DNA of 64,000 bases from positions 1,698,073-1,762,072 of the forward strand of contig NZ_WEGH01000002.1 of NCBI RefSeq assembly GCF_009604375.1, given 5' to 3'. Of the stretch, positions 44,641-52,423 are shown one piece after another. The notes below the pieces were generated by a model. It worked only from the letters and a program-made list of their open reading frames with translations, made no database searches and was not told the DNA's origin. Source of the stretch: Actinomadura macrotermitis (GTDB lineage: Bacteria > Actinomycetota > Actinomycetes > Streptosporangiales > Streptosporangiaceae). The stretch's first letter is position 1, and every line of letters starts with the position of its first letter. The position numbers were made by a program, and so were the translations under genes.

Positions 44641-45801
44641 ATGGGTGTCGGGGTGTGGCTGGTCGGCGCGCGCGGCTCGGTGGCGACCACCGCCGTCGCG
44701 GGCGCGGCGGCGTTGCGGGCGGGGCTGGCGCCGCCGGCCGGGTGCGTGACGGAGTCGCCGGCGTTCCAGGGGGCGGGGCTGCCACCGCTGGGGGAGCTGG
44801 TGTTCGGCGGCCATGACGTGGTGGCGACGCCGCTGCCGAAGCGGGCGGAGGAGCTGGTGCGGGGCGGGGTCGTCCCGGCGCCGCTGCTGGAGGCGGTGCG
44901 CGCGGATCTGGAGGCGGCCGACGCCGAGATCCGGCCCGGCCTGGGCGGCTGGGACGGCGGGGCGCGGAGCCGCCGCGCGGACGTGGCGCGGCTGGTCGCC
45001 GACATCGCCGGGTTCCGGGAGCGGCACGGGCTGGACCGGGTGGTGGTGATCAATGTGGCGTCCACCGAGCCGCCCTGCGCGCGGCAGCCCGAGCACGGCG
45101 ATCTCGCCGCGCTGGAACGCGCCATGGACGAGCCGGGCGCGGGCCCGCTGCCGCCGAGCTCGCTGTACGCGTACGCGGCGCTGTCGGCGGGCTGCGGGTA
45201 TGTGGACTTCACGCCGTCGGCCGGGGCGCGGCTGCCCGCGCTGGACGAGCTGGCCCGCACGCGCGGCCTGCCGTACGCGGGCAGTGACGCCAAGACCGGC
45301 GAGACGCTGGTGAAGACGGCGCTGGCGCCGATGTTCGCGGACCGCGCGCTGGAGGTGCGGTCCTGGTCGGGCACGAACCTGCTCGGCGGCGGCGACGGGG
45401 CGACGCTGGCCGATCCGGCGGCCCGGCGGAGCAAGACGGCCTCCAAGGACCGGGCGCTGCGGGAGATCCTCGGCGGCCCGGTCGAGGGGGAGACCCACAT
45501 CGACCATGTGCAGGCGATGGGCGAGTGGAAGACCGCTTGGGACCACGTGGTTTTCGAGGGGTTCCTCGGCGCGCGGATGACGCTGCAGTTCACCTGGCAG
45601 GGCTGCGATTCGGCGCTCGCTGCCCCGCTGGTGCTGGATCTGGCGCGGCTCGTAGCGCGCGCACACGAGGCGGGGGAGAGCGGCGCGCTGCCCGCCCTCG
45701 CCTTCTTCTTCAAGGATCCGGTCGGAACCGACGAGCACCGCGTCTCGGCGCAGTACGACCTGCTGCACACGTGGGTGCACGGACTGGGAGGCACTCAATG
45801 A
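44641..45801 (+). CDS. Inositol-3-phosphate-synthase-family cyclase of the ebo-type operon
   Basis: 386 aa, NAD-dependent sugar-phosphate cyclase family. An NAD-binding N terminus (VWLVGARGSVATTAVAGAAAL) and the conserved catalytic part are present: SDAKTGETLVKTALAPMF, SGTNLLGGGDGATL, RSKTASKD and HIDHVQAMGEWKTAWDHVVFEGFLG. It is nearer to short archaeal-type enzymes than to mycobacterial Ino1. In place of the dehydroquinate-synthase-like EboD of cyanobacteria, it would make the operon's cyclic polyol; that is inference. ATG 44641 opens the operon, and the stop overlaps the next start (ATGA). Confidence 0.82.
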   Translation: MGVGVWLVGARGSVATTAVAGAAALRAGLAPPAGCVTESPAFQGAGLPPLGELVFGGHDVVATPLPKRAEELVRGGVVPAPLLEAVRADLEAADAEIRPGLGGWDGGARSRRADVARLVADIAGFRERHGLDRVVVINVASTEPPCARQPEHGDLAALERAMDEPGAGPLPPSSLYAYAALSAGCGYVDFTPSAGARLPALDELARTRGLPYAGSDAKTGETLVKTALAPMFADRALEVRSWSGTNLLGGGDGATLADPAARRSKTASKDRALREILGGPVEGETHIDHVQAMGEWKTAWDHVVFEGFLGARMTLQFTWQGCDSALAAPLVLDLARLVARAHEAGESGALPALAFFFKDPVGTDEHRVSAQYDLLHTWVHGLGGTQ

Positions 45802-46610
45802 ACGCACGAGATCTGGCGGAGCTGGTGCGCGCTCCGGCGGCGCTGACCGTCCCGGGCGACTCTCTGGCCGGGGGCGCGCGGGGCCTCGCGCCCGCGCTGG
45901 CGTCGGTCTGCCTGTACTGGGCGGGGATGGCGCTGAACGACTACGCGGACAGGGAGCTGGACGCCAAGGAGCGGCCCGAGCGACCCATCCCGTCGGGGCG
46001 GGTCACTCCAGCGCGCGCGCTCGGCGTCGCGTCCGGCCTCACCGCCGCCGGCCTCGCTCTAGCAGCGGTGCAGGGCCGCCGCACGCTGGCCATGGCGGCG
46101 CCACTCGCGGCCGTGGTGTGGTCCTACGACCTGCTGCTGAAGGACACCCCGGCGGGCCCGGCGGCGATGGCGGCGGCACGCGGACTGGACGTCCTGCTCG
46201 GCGGCGCCGACAGCGCGGCGGCGGGCGCGGTCGCCGCGCACACCTTCGGGGTGACGGTCCTCAGCCGCGGCGAGGTGACCGGCGGCAGCGCGGCCCGCGC
46301 GGGCGTGGCGCTCGCCGCGACCGGCGCCGCGGCCGCGCTCGCCGCCCGCCACACCGGCCCCCGACGGGACCGGGCGGCCCGGTACGGGCTGCTCGCGGCC
46401 TATGCCGGGACGGTCGGCGCGGCGCAGCTGAAGGCGGCCCGCGAACCGGACGCCGCGACGGTCCGGGCGGGCGTCGGCGCGAGCATCCTCGGGGTGCTGC
46501 CGCTGCAGGCGGGCCTGATCGCGGGCCGGGGCCGGCCCGTCGCGGCGGCGGCCGTCGCCGCGCTGCACCCGCTCGCCCGCCGGCTCGCACGGAAGGTGTC
46601 GCCCACATGA
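45798..46610 (+). CDS. UbiA-family prenyltransferase, SCO3242 type (EboC-like)
   Basis: 270-aa membrane protein with about seven to eight TM helices. The first Asp motif NDYADRELDAKERPERPIPSG and the second, shorter YDLLLKDTP mark the UbiA superfamily (Mg2+-diphosphate binding). It probably attaches an isoprenoid to a soluble or cyclic acceptor at the membrane; the acceptor is unknown. Related proteins in Streptomyces neighbour the same genes. It overlaps its upstream and downstream neighbours by four bases each, so the operon is translationally coupled. Confidence 0.83.
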   Translation: MNARDLAELVRAPAALTVPGDSLAGGARGLAPALASVCLYWAGMALNDYADRELDAKERPERPIPSGRVTPARALGVASGLTAAGLALAAVQGRRTLAMAAPLAAVVWSYDLLLKDTPAGPAAMAAARGLDVLLGGADSAAAGAVAAHTFGVTVLSRGEVTGGSAARAGVALAATGAAAALAARHTGPRRDRAARYGLLAAYAGTVGAAQLKAAREPDAATVRAGVGASILGVLPLQAGLIAGRGRPVAAAAVAALHPLARRLARKVSPT

Positions 46611-47452
46611 GATTCGCCTACGGGACCAACGGGTTCGGCGACCACCGCCTGACCGACGCGCTCGGCGTCATCGCCGACCTCGGCTACGACGGCGTCGCGC
46701 TGACCATCGACTCCAACCACCTGGACCCCTACGGCCCCGACCTCGCCCGCGAGCTGTCGCGGACCGCCGCGCGCCTGGCCGCGCTCGGCCTGCGGACGGT
46801 GATCGAGACCGGCGGCCGGTACGTGCTGGACCCGCGCCGCAAGCACCGTCCGACACTGCTCGATCCCGCCGGGGACGCCGAGCGCCGCATCGACCTGCTC
46901 TGCCGGGCGGTGTGGATCGGCGCCGAGCTCGGCGCGGAGGCGGTCTCGTTCTGGAGCGGCGCGGCGCCCGCCGGGCTGGCCGCCGAGGCGGCCTGGGACC
47001 GCCTGGTCAAGGGGATCGAGCCCGTCCTCGCTGAGGCCGACCGGTACCGGATCCCGCTCGGCTTCGAGCCCGAGCCCGGCATGTTCGTGGAGACGATCGC
47101 GGGGTTCGAGGAGCTGCGCGACCGGCTCGGCCGCCCCGGCCGGTTCGGGCTGACGCTCGACATCGGGCACTGCCGCTGCCTGGAGCCGGACCCGGTGCCC
47201 GAGTGCGTGCGGCGGGCCGGGCCGTACCTGGTGAACGTCCAGATCGAGGACATGCGGCGGGGTGTGCACGAGCACCTGGAGTTCGGCGACGGGGAGATCG
47301 ACTTCCCGCCGGTGCTGGCCGCGCTCGCCGCGACCGGCTACCGGGGGCTGGTCGGGGTGGAGCTGCCCCGGCACGGCCACGCCGCGCCCGCCGTCGCGGA
47401 ACGCTCCCTGCGCTTCCTGCGCGGTGCCCTGGGAGGTGCCGGTGGAGCCTGA
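46607..47452 (+). CDS. Xylose-isomerase-like TIM-barrel sugar phosphate isomerase/epimerase
   Basis: 281 aa. An AP-endonuclease 2/xylose-isomerase-like barrel. Putative metal and catalytic positions are in VIETGGRYVLDPRRKH, the E of LGFEPEPGMFVE, the D and H of LTLDIGHCRCLE, and QIEDMRRGVHEHLEFGDGEIDFP. The GDGEIDFP loop is typical of hydroxypyruvate-isomerase and inosose-dehydratase relatives. The substrate is unknown; by position it may act on the product of the upstream cyclase. EboE downstream is a second barrel of the same superfamily. It overlaps eboA by 11 nt. Confidence 0.82.
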   Translation: MRFAYGTNGFGDHRLTDALGVIADLGYDGVALTIDSNHLDPYGPDLARELSRTAARLAALGLRTVIETGGRYVLDPRRKHRPTLLDPAGDAERRIDLLCRAVWIGAELGAEAVSFWSGAAPAGLAAEAAWDRLVKGIEPVLAEADRYRIPLGFEPEPGMFVETIAGFEELRDRLGRPGRFGLTLDIGHCRCLEPDPVPECVRRAGPYLVNVQIEDMRRGVHEHLEFGDGEIDFPPVLAALAATGYRGLVGVELPRHGHAAPAVAERSLRFLRGALGGAGGA

Positions 47453-48050
47453 CGACCTGGTGATGGACGCCAAAGGCTGGGCCTGGCTGGCCTACGCGAC
47501 CGCGCACTGCGCCGCCGACCCGGCCGCGATCGGCGCGCTGTTCCCGACCGCCGGGCGCGCCTGCGGGCGCGAACCGGTGTCGGGCCGGCCGGAATGGAGC
47601 GTGGACCAGGAGGTCCGGGTCCGGCTGATGCTCGCGCTCCCGCTGACCGGCGCCGGCCTCGGCGCGGCGGTCTTCGACCTGTACCGGTACGGCGACGCCG
47701 CCGAGCGCGTCGCGGTGCTGCGCGGCCTCGCCCGGCTGGACGCCGAACGGGCCCTCGGCGACGCGGGCCTGCCGATCGTCCACGACGCGCTGCGCACCAA
47801 CGACGCCCGGCTGATCACCGCCGCCGTCGGCCCCTACGCCGCCGCGCACCTGGACGACGACGCCTACCGGCAGGCCGTCCTGAAGTGCGCCTTCACCGGC
47901 GTCCCGCTGACGAGGGTGGCGGGCCTGGCCCGCCGTGCCGACCGGGAGCTGATCCGGATGCTCACCGACTACACGCACGAACGCCGCGTGGCGGGACGGG
48001 ACATCGCGCCCGACATCGTCCACGTGGTCGAACAGAACGGACACCTGTGA
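47442..48050 (+). CDS. eboA: EboA-domain protein
   Basis: 202 aa. Matches EboA by its alpha-helical, HEAT-like character: AWLAYATAHCAADPAAIGALFPTAGRACGR, LPLTGAGLGAAVFDLYRYGDAAERVAVLRGLARLD, NDARLITAAVGPYAAAHLDDDAYRQAVLKCAFTGVPL. It has no known catalytic residues; EboA probably scaffolds or binds a partner. GTG 47442 has GGGAGGTG upstream and gives the family N terminus (EPDDLVMDAKGW). Its stop overlaps the TatD gene. Assignment rests on composition and on the strictly conserved neighbours. Confidence 0.78.
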   Translation: MEPDDLVMDAKGWAWLAYATAHCAADPAAIGALFPTAGRACGREPVSGRPEWSVDQEVRVRLMLALPLTGAGLGAAVFDLYRYGDAAERVAVLRGLARLDAERALGDAGLPIVHDALRTNDARLITAAVGPYAAAHLDDDAYRQAVLKCAFTGVPLTRVAGLARRADRELIRMLTDYTHERRVAGRDIAPDIVHVVEQNGHL

Positions 48051-48895
48051 TGCGCATCTTCGACCCGCACGTCCACATGAGCTCGCGCACCACCGACGAC
48101 TACGAGGCGATGCGCGCGGCGGGCGTCCGCGCCGTCGTCGAGCCGGCGTTCTGGCTCGGCCAGCCGCGCACCTCGGTGGGCTCGTTCACCGACTACTTCG
48201 ACGCGCTGCTCGGCTGGGAGCCTTACCGGGCGGCCCAGTTCGGCGTCCGGCACCACTGCACGATCGCGCTGAACCCCAAGGAGGCCAACGACCCGCGCTG
48301 CCGCGGCGTGCTGGAGCTGCTGCCGCGCTACCTGGCCAAGGACGGCGTCGTCGCGGTCGGCGAGGTCGGCTACGACGCGATGACGCCCGCCGAGGACGAG
48401 GTGTTCCGGGTCCAGCTCGGCCTCGCCGCCGAGCACGGCCTGCCGGTGCTGGTGCACACCCCGCACCGCGACAAGGCCGCCGGCACCCGCCGCAGCCTGG
48501 ACGTGGTGCGGGAGTCGGGCTTGCCGCCCGAGCGGGTGCTGGTCGACCATCTGAACGAGCTGACCGTGGCGATGGTGAAGGACGCCGGGTCCTGGATGGG
48601 CTTCTCGGTCTATCCCGACACCAAGATGGACGAGCGGCGCATGGTCGCGCTCCTCAAGGAGTACGGCACCGACCGGATCCTGGTGAACTCGGCGGCCGAC
48701 TGGGGCCGCAGCGACCCGCTGAAGACCTACAAGGTCGGGCTGGCGATGCTGGAGGCCGGGTTCTCGGCCGGCGACGTCGACACCGTCCTGTGGCGCAACC
48801 CCGTGGCGTTCTATGCCCAGAGCGGCCGGCTGGAGCTGGACGACGCCGCCCCCGAGGCCGAGTACGCGGGCAACACCATCAAGCGGGGCGGGTGA
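48050..48895 (+). CDS. eboB: TatD-family metal-dependent hydrolase (EboB-like)
   Basis: 281 aa. Metal ligands of the amidohydrolase barrel are present: HxH in FDPHVHMS, E in VAVGEVGYD, H in LVHTPHRD, H in LVDHLNELT and D in VNSAADWGRSDP. It has the TatD fold but is longer than DNase TatD, and its substrate is unlikely to be DNA. In cyanobacterial ebo clusters EboB holds this place. ATG 48050 shares its A with the eboA stop; GTG 48047 is possible. It overlaps the EboE gene. Confidence 0.83.
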   Translation: MRIFDPHVHMSSRTTDDYEAMRAAGVRAVVEPAFWLGQPRTSVGSFTDYFDALLGWEPYRAAQFGVRHHCTIALNPKEANDPRCRGVLELLPRYLAKDGVVAVGEVGYDAMTPAEDEVFRVQLGLAAEHGLPVLVHTPHRDKAAGTRRSLDVVRESGLPPERVLVDHLNELTVAMVKDAGSWMGFSVYPDTKMDERRMVALLKEYGTDRILVNSAADWGRSDPLKTYKVGLAMLEAGFSAGDVDTVLWRNPVAFYAQSGRLELDDAAPEAEYAGNTIKRGG

Positions 48896-50028
48896 GCGTG
48901 CGCTTCCGGCATCCGGACGGGTCGCTCGTCCATCTCGCGTACTGCACCAACGTCCACCCGGCCGAGGACCTGGACGGCGTGATCGGCCAGCTCGGCCGCT
49001 ACGCCCGCCCGGCCCGCGAGCGGCTCGGTGTGCCGCTGCTCGGCGTCGGCCTCTGGCTCGCGCGCGGCGTCGCCGACGTCCTGGTCGCCGACCCGGCGCG
49101 GCTCGCGCGGCTGCGCGCGGCGCTGGACCGGCACGGCCTGGAGGTGGTGACGCTGAACGGCTTCCCCTACCAGGGCTTCCAGGCCGAGGTCGTCAAGCAC
49201 CGCGTCTACCACCCGGACTGGACCGAGCCGGCGCGGCTCCGCTACACCCTGGACCTCGCCCGCATCCTCGCCGGCCTGCTGCCGGACGACGTCGCCGAGG
49301 GCAGCGTCTCGACGCTGCCGCTCGCCTGGCGGCACCCCTGGACCGAGGGGCAGGCCGCCACGGCCGCCCGGCACCGCGCCCTGCTCGCCGAGGGCCTCGC
49401 CGAGCTGGCGGCCGAGACCGGCAAGACGATCCGGGTCGGGTTCGAGCCCGAGCCGGGCTGTGTCGTGGAGACCACCGCGCAGGCGGCGGCGCAGGGGCTC
49501 GGGGTCTGCCTGGACGCCTGCCACCTGGCCGTCGCGTTCGAGGACCCGGCGGCGGCGGTGGCGCGGCTCGGGCCGTCCATCGTCAAGCTGCAGGCGTCGG
49601 CGGCGCTGCACGCCGACCGGCCCGCCGACCCCGCGACCCGCCGCGCCCTCGCCTCGTTCGCCGAGCCGCGCTTCCTGCACCAGACCCGCGAGGCCGGCCA
49701 CCTGCACGGCACCGACGACCTCGACGCCGCCCTGGACGGCTGGCTGCCCGGCGACGCCGCCTGGCGGGTGCACTTCCACGTCCCGCTGCACGCCCCGCCC
49801 GCGCCGCCGCTCCGCTCCACCGGGCCCGTCCTGGAGGAGGTCCTGGCCGTGCTGTTCGGCGGCGACCGGGCGCTGACCCGCCACATCGAGGTCGAGACCT
49901 ACACCTGGGAGGTCCTGCCCGACCCGCCGCGCACCCCCGGGGCCCTCGCCGACGGCATCGCCGCCGAGCTCGCCTGGACCCGCGACCGCCTCATCGACCT
50001 CGGACTGAAAGAGGAGCACCCGGCATGA
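48892..50028 (+). CDS. eboE: Metabolite traffic protein EboE
   Basis: 378-aa TIM-barrel protein. Diagnostic segments are LAYCTNVHPAEDLDGVIGQL at the N terminus, LNGFPYQGFQAEVVKHRVYHPDW, FEPEPGCVVE, LDACHLAVAFEDP, HLHGTDDLDAALDGW, VHFHVPLHA, and VETYTWEVLP near the end. These agree with the family named EboE. The FEPEPG and DxCH motifs are shared with the upstream epimerase, so they may be ancient paralogues. In Nostoc, EboE is needed for scytonemin precursor export. GTG 48892 shares bases with the upstream stop. Confidence 0.85.
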   Translation: MSVRFRHPDGSLVHLAYCTNVHPAEDLDGVIGQLGRYARPARERLGVPLLGVGLWLARGVADVLVADPARLARLRAALDRHGLEVVTLNGFPYQGFQAEVVKHRVYHPDWTEPARLRYTLDLARILAGLLPDDVAEGSVSTLPLAWRHPWTEGQAATAARHRALLAEGLAELAAETGKTIRVGFEPEPGCVVETTAQAAAQGLGVCLDACHLAVAFEDPAAAVARLGPSIVKLQASAALHADRPADPATRRALASFAEPRFLHQTREAGHLHGTDDLDAALDGWLPGDAAWRVHFHVPLHAPPAPPLRSTGPVLEEVLAVLFGGDRALTRHIEVETYTWEVLPDPPRTPGALADGIAAELAWTRDRLIDLGLKEEHPA

Positions 50029-51392
50029 CCCCCACCCCGCTCGTCGTGATCGACGTCGTCGGCCTCACCCCGCGGCTGCTCGCGCACATGCCCAACCTGA
50101 CCAGGGCGATGCGCGCCGAGGCGGCGCTCGGCACGGTGCTGCCCGCCGTCACCTGCTCGGCGCAGTCGACGTTCCTGACCGGCGCGCCGCCGCGCGAGCA
50201 CGGCGTCGTCGGCAACGGCTGGTACTTCCGCGACCTCGGCGAGGTGCTGCTCTGGCGGCAGCACAACGCCCTGGTCGGCGGGTCGAAGATCTGGGACGAC
50301 GCGCGCCGCGCCCACCCCGGCTACCGCGTCGCCAACGTCTGCTGGTGGTACGCGATGGGCGCCGACGTCGACTGGAACGTCACCCCGCGCCCGGTCTACC
50401 ACGCCGACGGCCGCAAGTCGCCCGACTGCTACACCACCCCGCCGGAGCTGCGGGTGGACCTCACCCGCGAACTCGGCCGGTTCCCGCTGTTCACCTACTG
50501 GGGGCCGAAGGCCGGGATCGCCTCCAGCGCGTGGATCGTGAAGGCGGCGCGGTACCTGCTGGAGCGCGAGCGGCCCGACCTCACGCTCGTGTACGTCCCG
50601 CACCTGGACTACGACCTGCAGCGGTTCGGGCCGGGCGGGGCGGAGGCGGTCGCGGCGGCCCGCGCGGTCGACCGCGTCCTCGCGCCGCTGCTGGACGACG
50701 CCGCCGCGGCCGGCGCGGTCACCGTGGTGCTGTCGGAGTACGGGATCACGCCGGTGTCGCGGCCGGTGGACGTCAACCGGGCGCTCCGCCGCGCCGGCCT
50801 GCTGGAGGTGTACCGGCAGGCGGGCATGGAGTACCTGGACCCGTGGACGTCGCGGGCGTTCGCCGTCGCCGACCACCAGATCGCGCACGTCTACGTCAAG
50901 GACCCCGCCGACCTGGAAACGGCCCGCAAGGTGCTGGCGGACCTGCCCGGCGTCGCCGAGGTCCTGGACGGCGACGGCAAGGCCCGGCACGGCCTGGACC
51001 ACGAGCGCTCCGGCGAGCTGGTCGCGGTCGCCGAACCCGACTCCTGGTTCACGTACTACTACTGGCTGGACGACGCCCGCGCGCCCGACTTCGCCCGGCT
51101 CGTCGACATCCACCGCAAGCCCGGGTACGACCCGGCGGAGCTGTTCTTCGACCCGTCCGACCGGTTCGTCAAGCTGCGCGCCGCGGGCGCCCTCGCCCGC
51201 AAGGAGCTCGGCATGCGCTACGCGATGAACGTGGTGCCGCTGGACCCGTTGCCGGTGCGCGGCAGCCACGGCCGCCTGCCCGCCGACCCGCAGGACGGGC
51301 CGGTGCTGCTCTGCTCGCACCCGCTGGAGCGGACCGAATACGCCGCAACGGATGTGAAATCACTACTGCTGAGCCTCGCCGGTCTCCGGTAG
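50025..51392 (+). CDS. eboF: Type I phosphodiesterase/nucleotide pyrophosphatase-like protein (EboF-like), altered metal site
   Basis: 455 aa, alkaline-phosphatase superfamily. VVIDVVGL supplies the first Asp, and the nucleophile Thr is probable in VTCSAQSTFLTG. The expected D-x-x-x-H pair reads LDYDLQ (Q in place of His), and the usual S-D-H-G reads SEYGI. A late His is in GLDHERSGELV. So at least three of the usual zinc ligands appear changed, which may be a trait of this branch. It is cytosolic by sequence (no signal peptide). It closes the seven-gene operon; the amidase -10 box overlaps its stop codon. Confidence 0.83.
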   Translation: MTPTPLVVIDVVGLTPRLLAHMPNLTRAMRAEAALGTVLPAVTCSAQSTFLTGAPPREHGVVGNGWYFRDLGEVLLWRQHNALVGGSKIWDDARRAHPGYRVANVCWWYAMGADVDWNVTPRPVYHADGRKSPDCYTTPPELRVDLTRELGRFPLFTYWGPKAGIASSAWIVKAARYLLERERPDLTLVYVPHLDYDLQRFGPGGAEAVAAARAVDRVLAPLLDDAAAAGAVTVVLSEYGITPVSRPVDVNRALRRAGLLEVYRQAGMEYLDPWTSRAFAVADHQIAHVYVKDPADLETARKVLADLPGVAEVLDGDGKARHGLDHERSGELVAVAEPDSWFTYYYWLDDARAPDFARLVDIHRKPGYDPAELFFDPSDRFVKLRAAGALARKELGMRYAMNVVPLDPLPVRGSHGRLPADPQDGPVLLCSHPLERTEYAATDVKSLLLSLAGLR

Positions 51393-51395
51393 CGT
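51390..51395 (+). promoter_or_regulatory. -10 element of the amidase gene
   Basis: TAGCGT begins with the eboF stop codon TAG and is 8 nt before the amidase ATG. It suggests an independent leaderless transcript starting within a base or two of the ATG. Confidence 0.45.
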
Positions 51396-51403
51396 GCGGT
51401 CCC

Positions 51404-52195
51404 ATGGTGCTTTGGCGCGGTTTGAGTGTCGGGATGGTCGTGGTGGCGGCGTCGGCGGGCATCGCCGGGGTGGCGCTCGGGCAGGACGACGCCCCGCCGG
51501 CGGCGGCCCGCCCGGTCGCGGCGGCCGCCGCCAGGCCGCTCGCGGGCAAGGTCATCGTCATCGACCCCGGGCACAACGGCCTCAACTACAAGTACCCCAA
51601 GATCATCAACAAGAAGGTGAAGGCGGGGCCGTTCCGCAAGGCGTGCGACACGACCGGCACGTCCACCAACTCCGGCTACACCGAGCACGCCTACACCTGG
51701 GACGTGGCCAACCGCCTGGCCCGGCTGCTGCGCGCGCAGGGCGCGACGGTGAAGCTGACCCGGCCGAACGACCGGGGCGTCGGGCCGTGCGTGAACCAGC
51801 GCGCCGCCATCGGCAACAAGGCCCACGCCGACGCGGCCGTCTCCATCCACGCCGACGGGGCGCCGTCCGGTAAGCGCGGCTTCCACGTCATCATGCCGGG
51901 CTACGTGAAGGGCTACACGGGGCCGATCGTGAAGCCGTCCAAGCGGCTCGGCTACGACATCCGCGACGCCTTCCGGCGCGGCACCGGCGAGCCGTACGCC
52001 AACTACGTCGCGCGCAAGGGCGTCGACGTGCGCACCGACCTCGGCGGGCTGAACATGTCGACGGTGCCGAAGGTGTTCATCGAGTGCGGCAACATGCGCA
52101 ACCGCACCGACGCGGCGAACTTCAAGAGCGCCGCCTGGCGCCAGCGCGCGGCAGCGGCCCTGGCCGCGGGCCTGAGCACCTACGTGCGCCGCTGA
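51404..52195 (+). CDS. Secreted N-acetylmuramoyl-L-alanine amidase (Amidase_3)
   Basis: 263 aa. A hydrophobic signal peptide (MVLWRGLSVGMVVVAASAGIAGVALG) is followed by an Ala/Pro linker and the Amidase_3 domain: zinc His in VIDPGHNGLN, Glu in GYTEHAYT, His in SIHADG and catalytic Glu in FIECGNMRN. The enzyme cleaves the amide between muramic acid and L-Ala. The C terminus is just the domain, so there is no wall-binding module. It is not clearly part of the ebo operon, as it has its own promoter and a different cellular location. Confidence 0.9.
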   Translation: MVLWRGLSVGMVVVAASAGIAGVALGQDDAPPAAARPVAAAAARPLAGKVIVIDPGHNGLNYKYPKIINKKVKAGPFRKACDTTGTSTNSGYTEHAYTWDVANRLARLLRAQGATVKLTRPNDRGVGPCVNQRAAIGNKAHADAAVSIHADGAPSGKRGFHVIMPGYVKGYTGPIVKPSKRLGYDIRDAFRRGTGEPYANYVARKGVDVRTDLGGLNMSTVPKVFIECGNMRNRTDAANFKSAAWRQRAAAALAAGLSTYVRR

Positions 52196-52223
52196 ATTTA
52201 TTGGCCTTTCCGGCCCGGCTCCT

Positions 52224-52255
52224 CGCCTGGCGGCTCGGAGCCGACCGGCCAGGCG
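52224..52255 (+). terminator. Nested hairpin after the amidase gene
   Basis: CGCCTGGC (52224-52231) pairs with GCCAGGCG (52248-52255), with GGCTC/GAGCC inside (52232-52242). It starts 29 nt after the amidase stop and is probably its terminator. Confidence 0.55.
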
Positions 52256-52279
52256 GCGAGCGCTGCGTCGCTTCGCGAC

Positions 52280-52339
52280 CTGCCGCACGGGCCTCGCCTT
52301 CGGCGTCGGCCCGCGCGGCAGCCTCCGGTCGCGCTCGCG
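52280..52339 (+). repeat. REP-like hairpin repeat, copy A
   Basis: CTGCCGCACGGGCC (52280-52293) pairs with GGCCCGCGCGGCAG (52308-52321) with one mismatch, with CGCC-TTC-GGCG inside. The segment 52297-52339 matches the reverse complement of 59969-60011 at 40 of 43 positions, so it is a dispersed element. It sits in intergenic DNA between the amidase gene and the HTH gene. Confidence 0.6.
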
Positions 52340-52406
52340 CGGGCTGGGGTCGTGCGGACTGGAGGCACACGCATCGGCTTGCTGAGTGGGGATTTTGTCG
52401 TACCAG

Positions 52407-52423
52407 GTTCGTAGTATTCGAAC
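52407..52423 (+). promoter_or_regulatory. Promoter with operator over the -10 box of the HTH/NTase gene
   Basis: GTTCG (52407-52411) and CGAAC (52419-52423) form a perfect 5-7-5 inverted repeat whose centre holds the -10 hexamer TAGTAT (52412-52417). The start ATG follows directly (6 nt after the hexamer). A protein bound here would block polymerase, so autoregulation by the encoded HTH protein is likely. Confidence 0.6.

Noticed and set aside
51404..52195. Amidase as eighth gene of the ebo operon
   Set aside because: It has its own -10 element and a secreted wall-hydrolase function; simple proximity is the better explanation.
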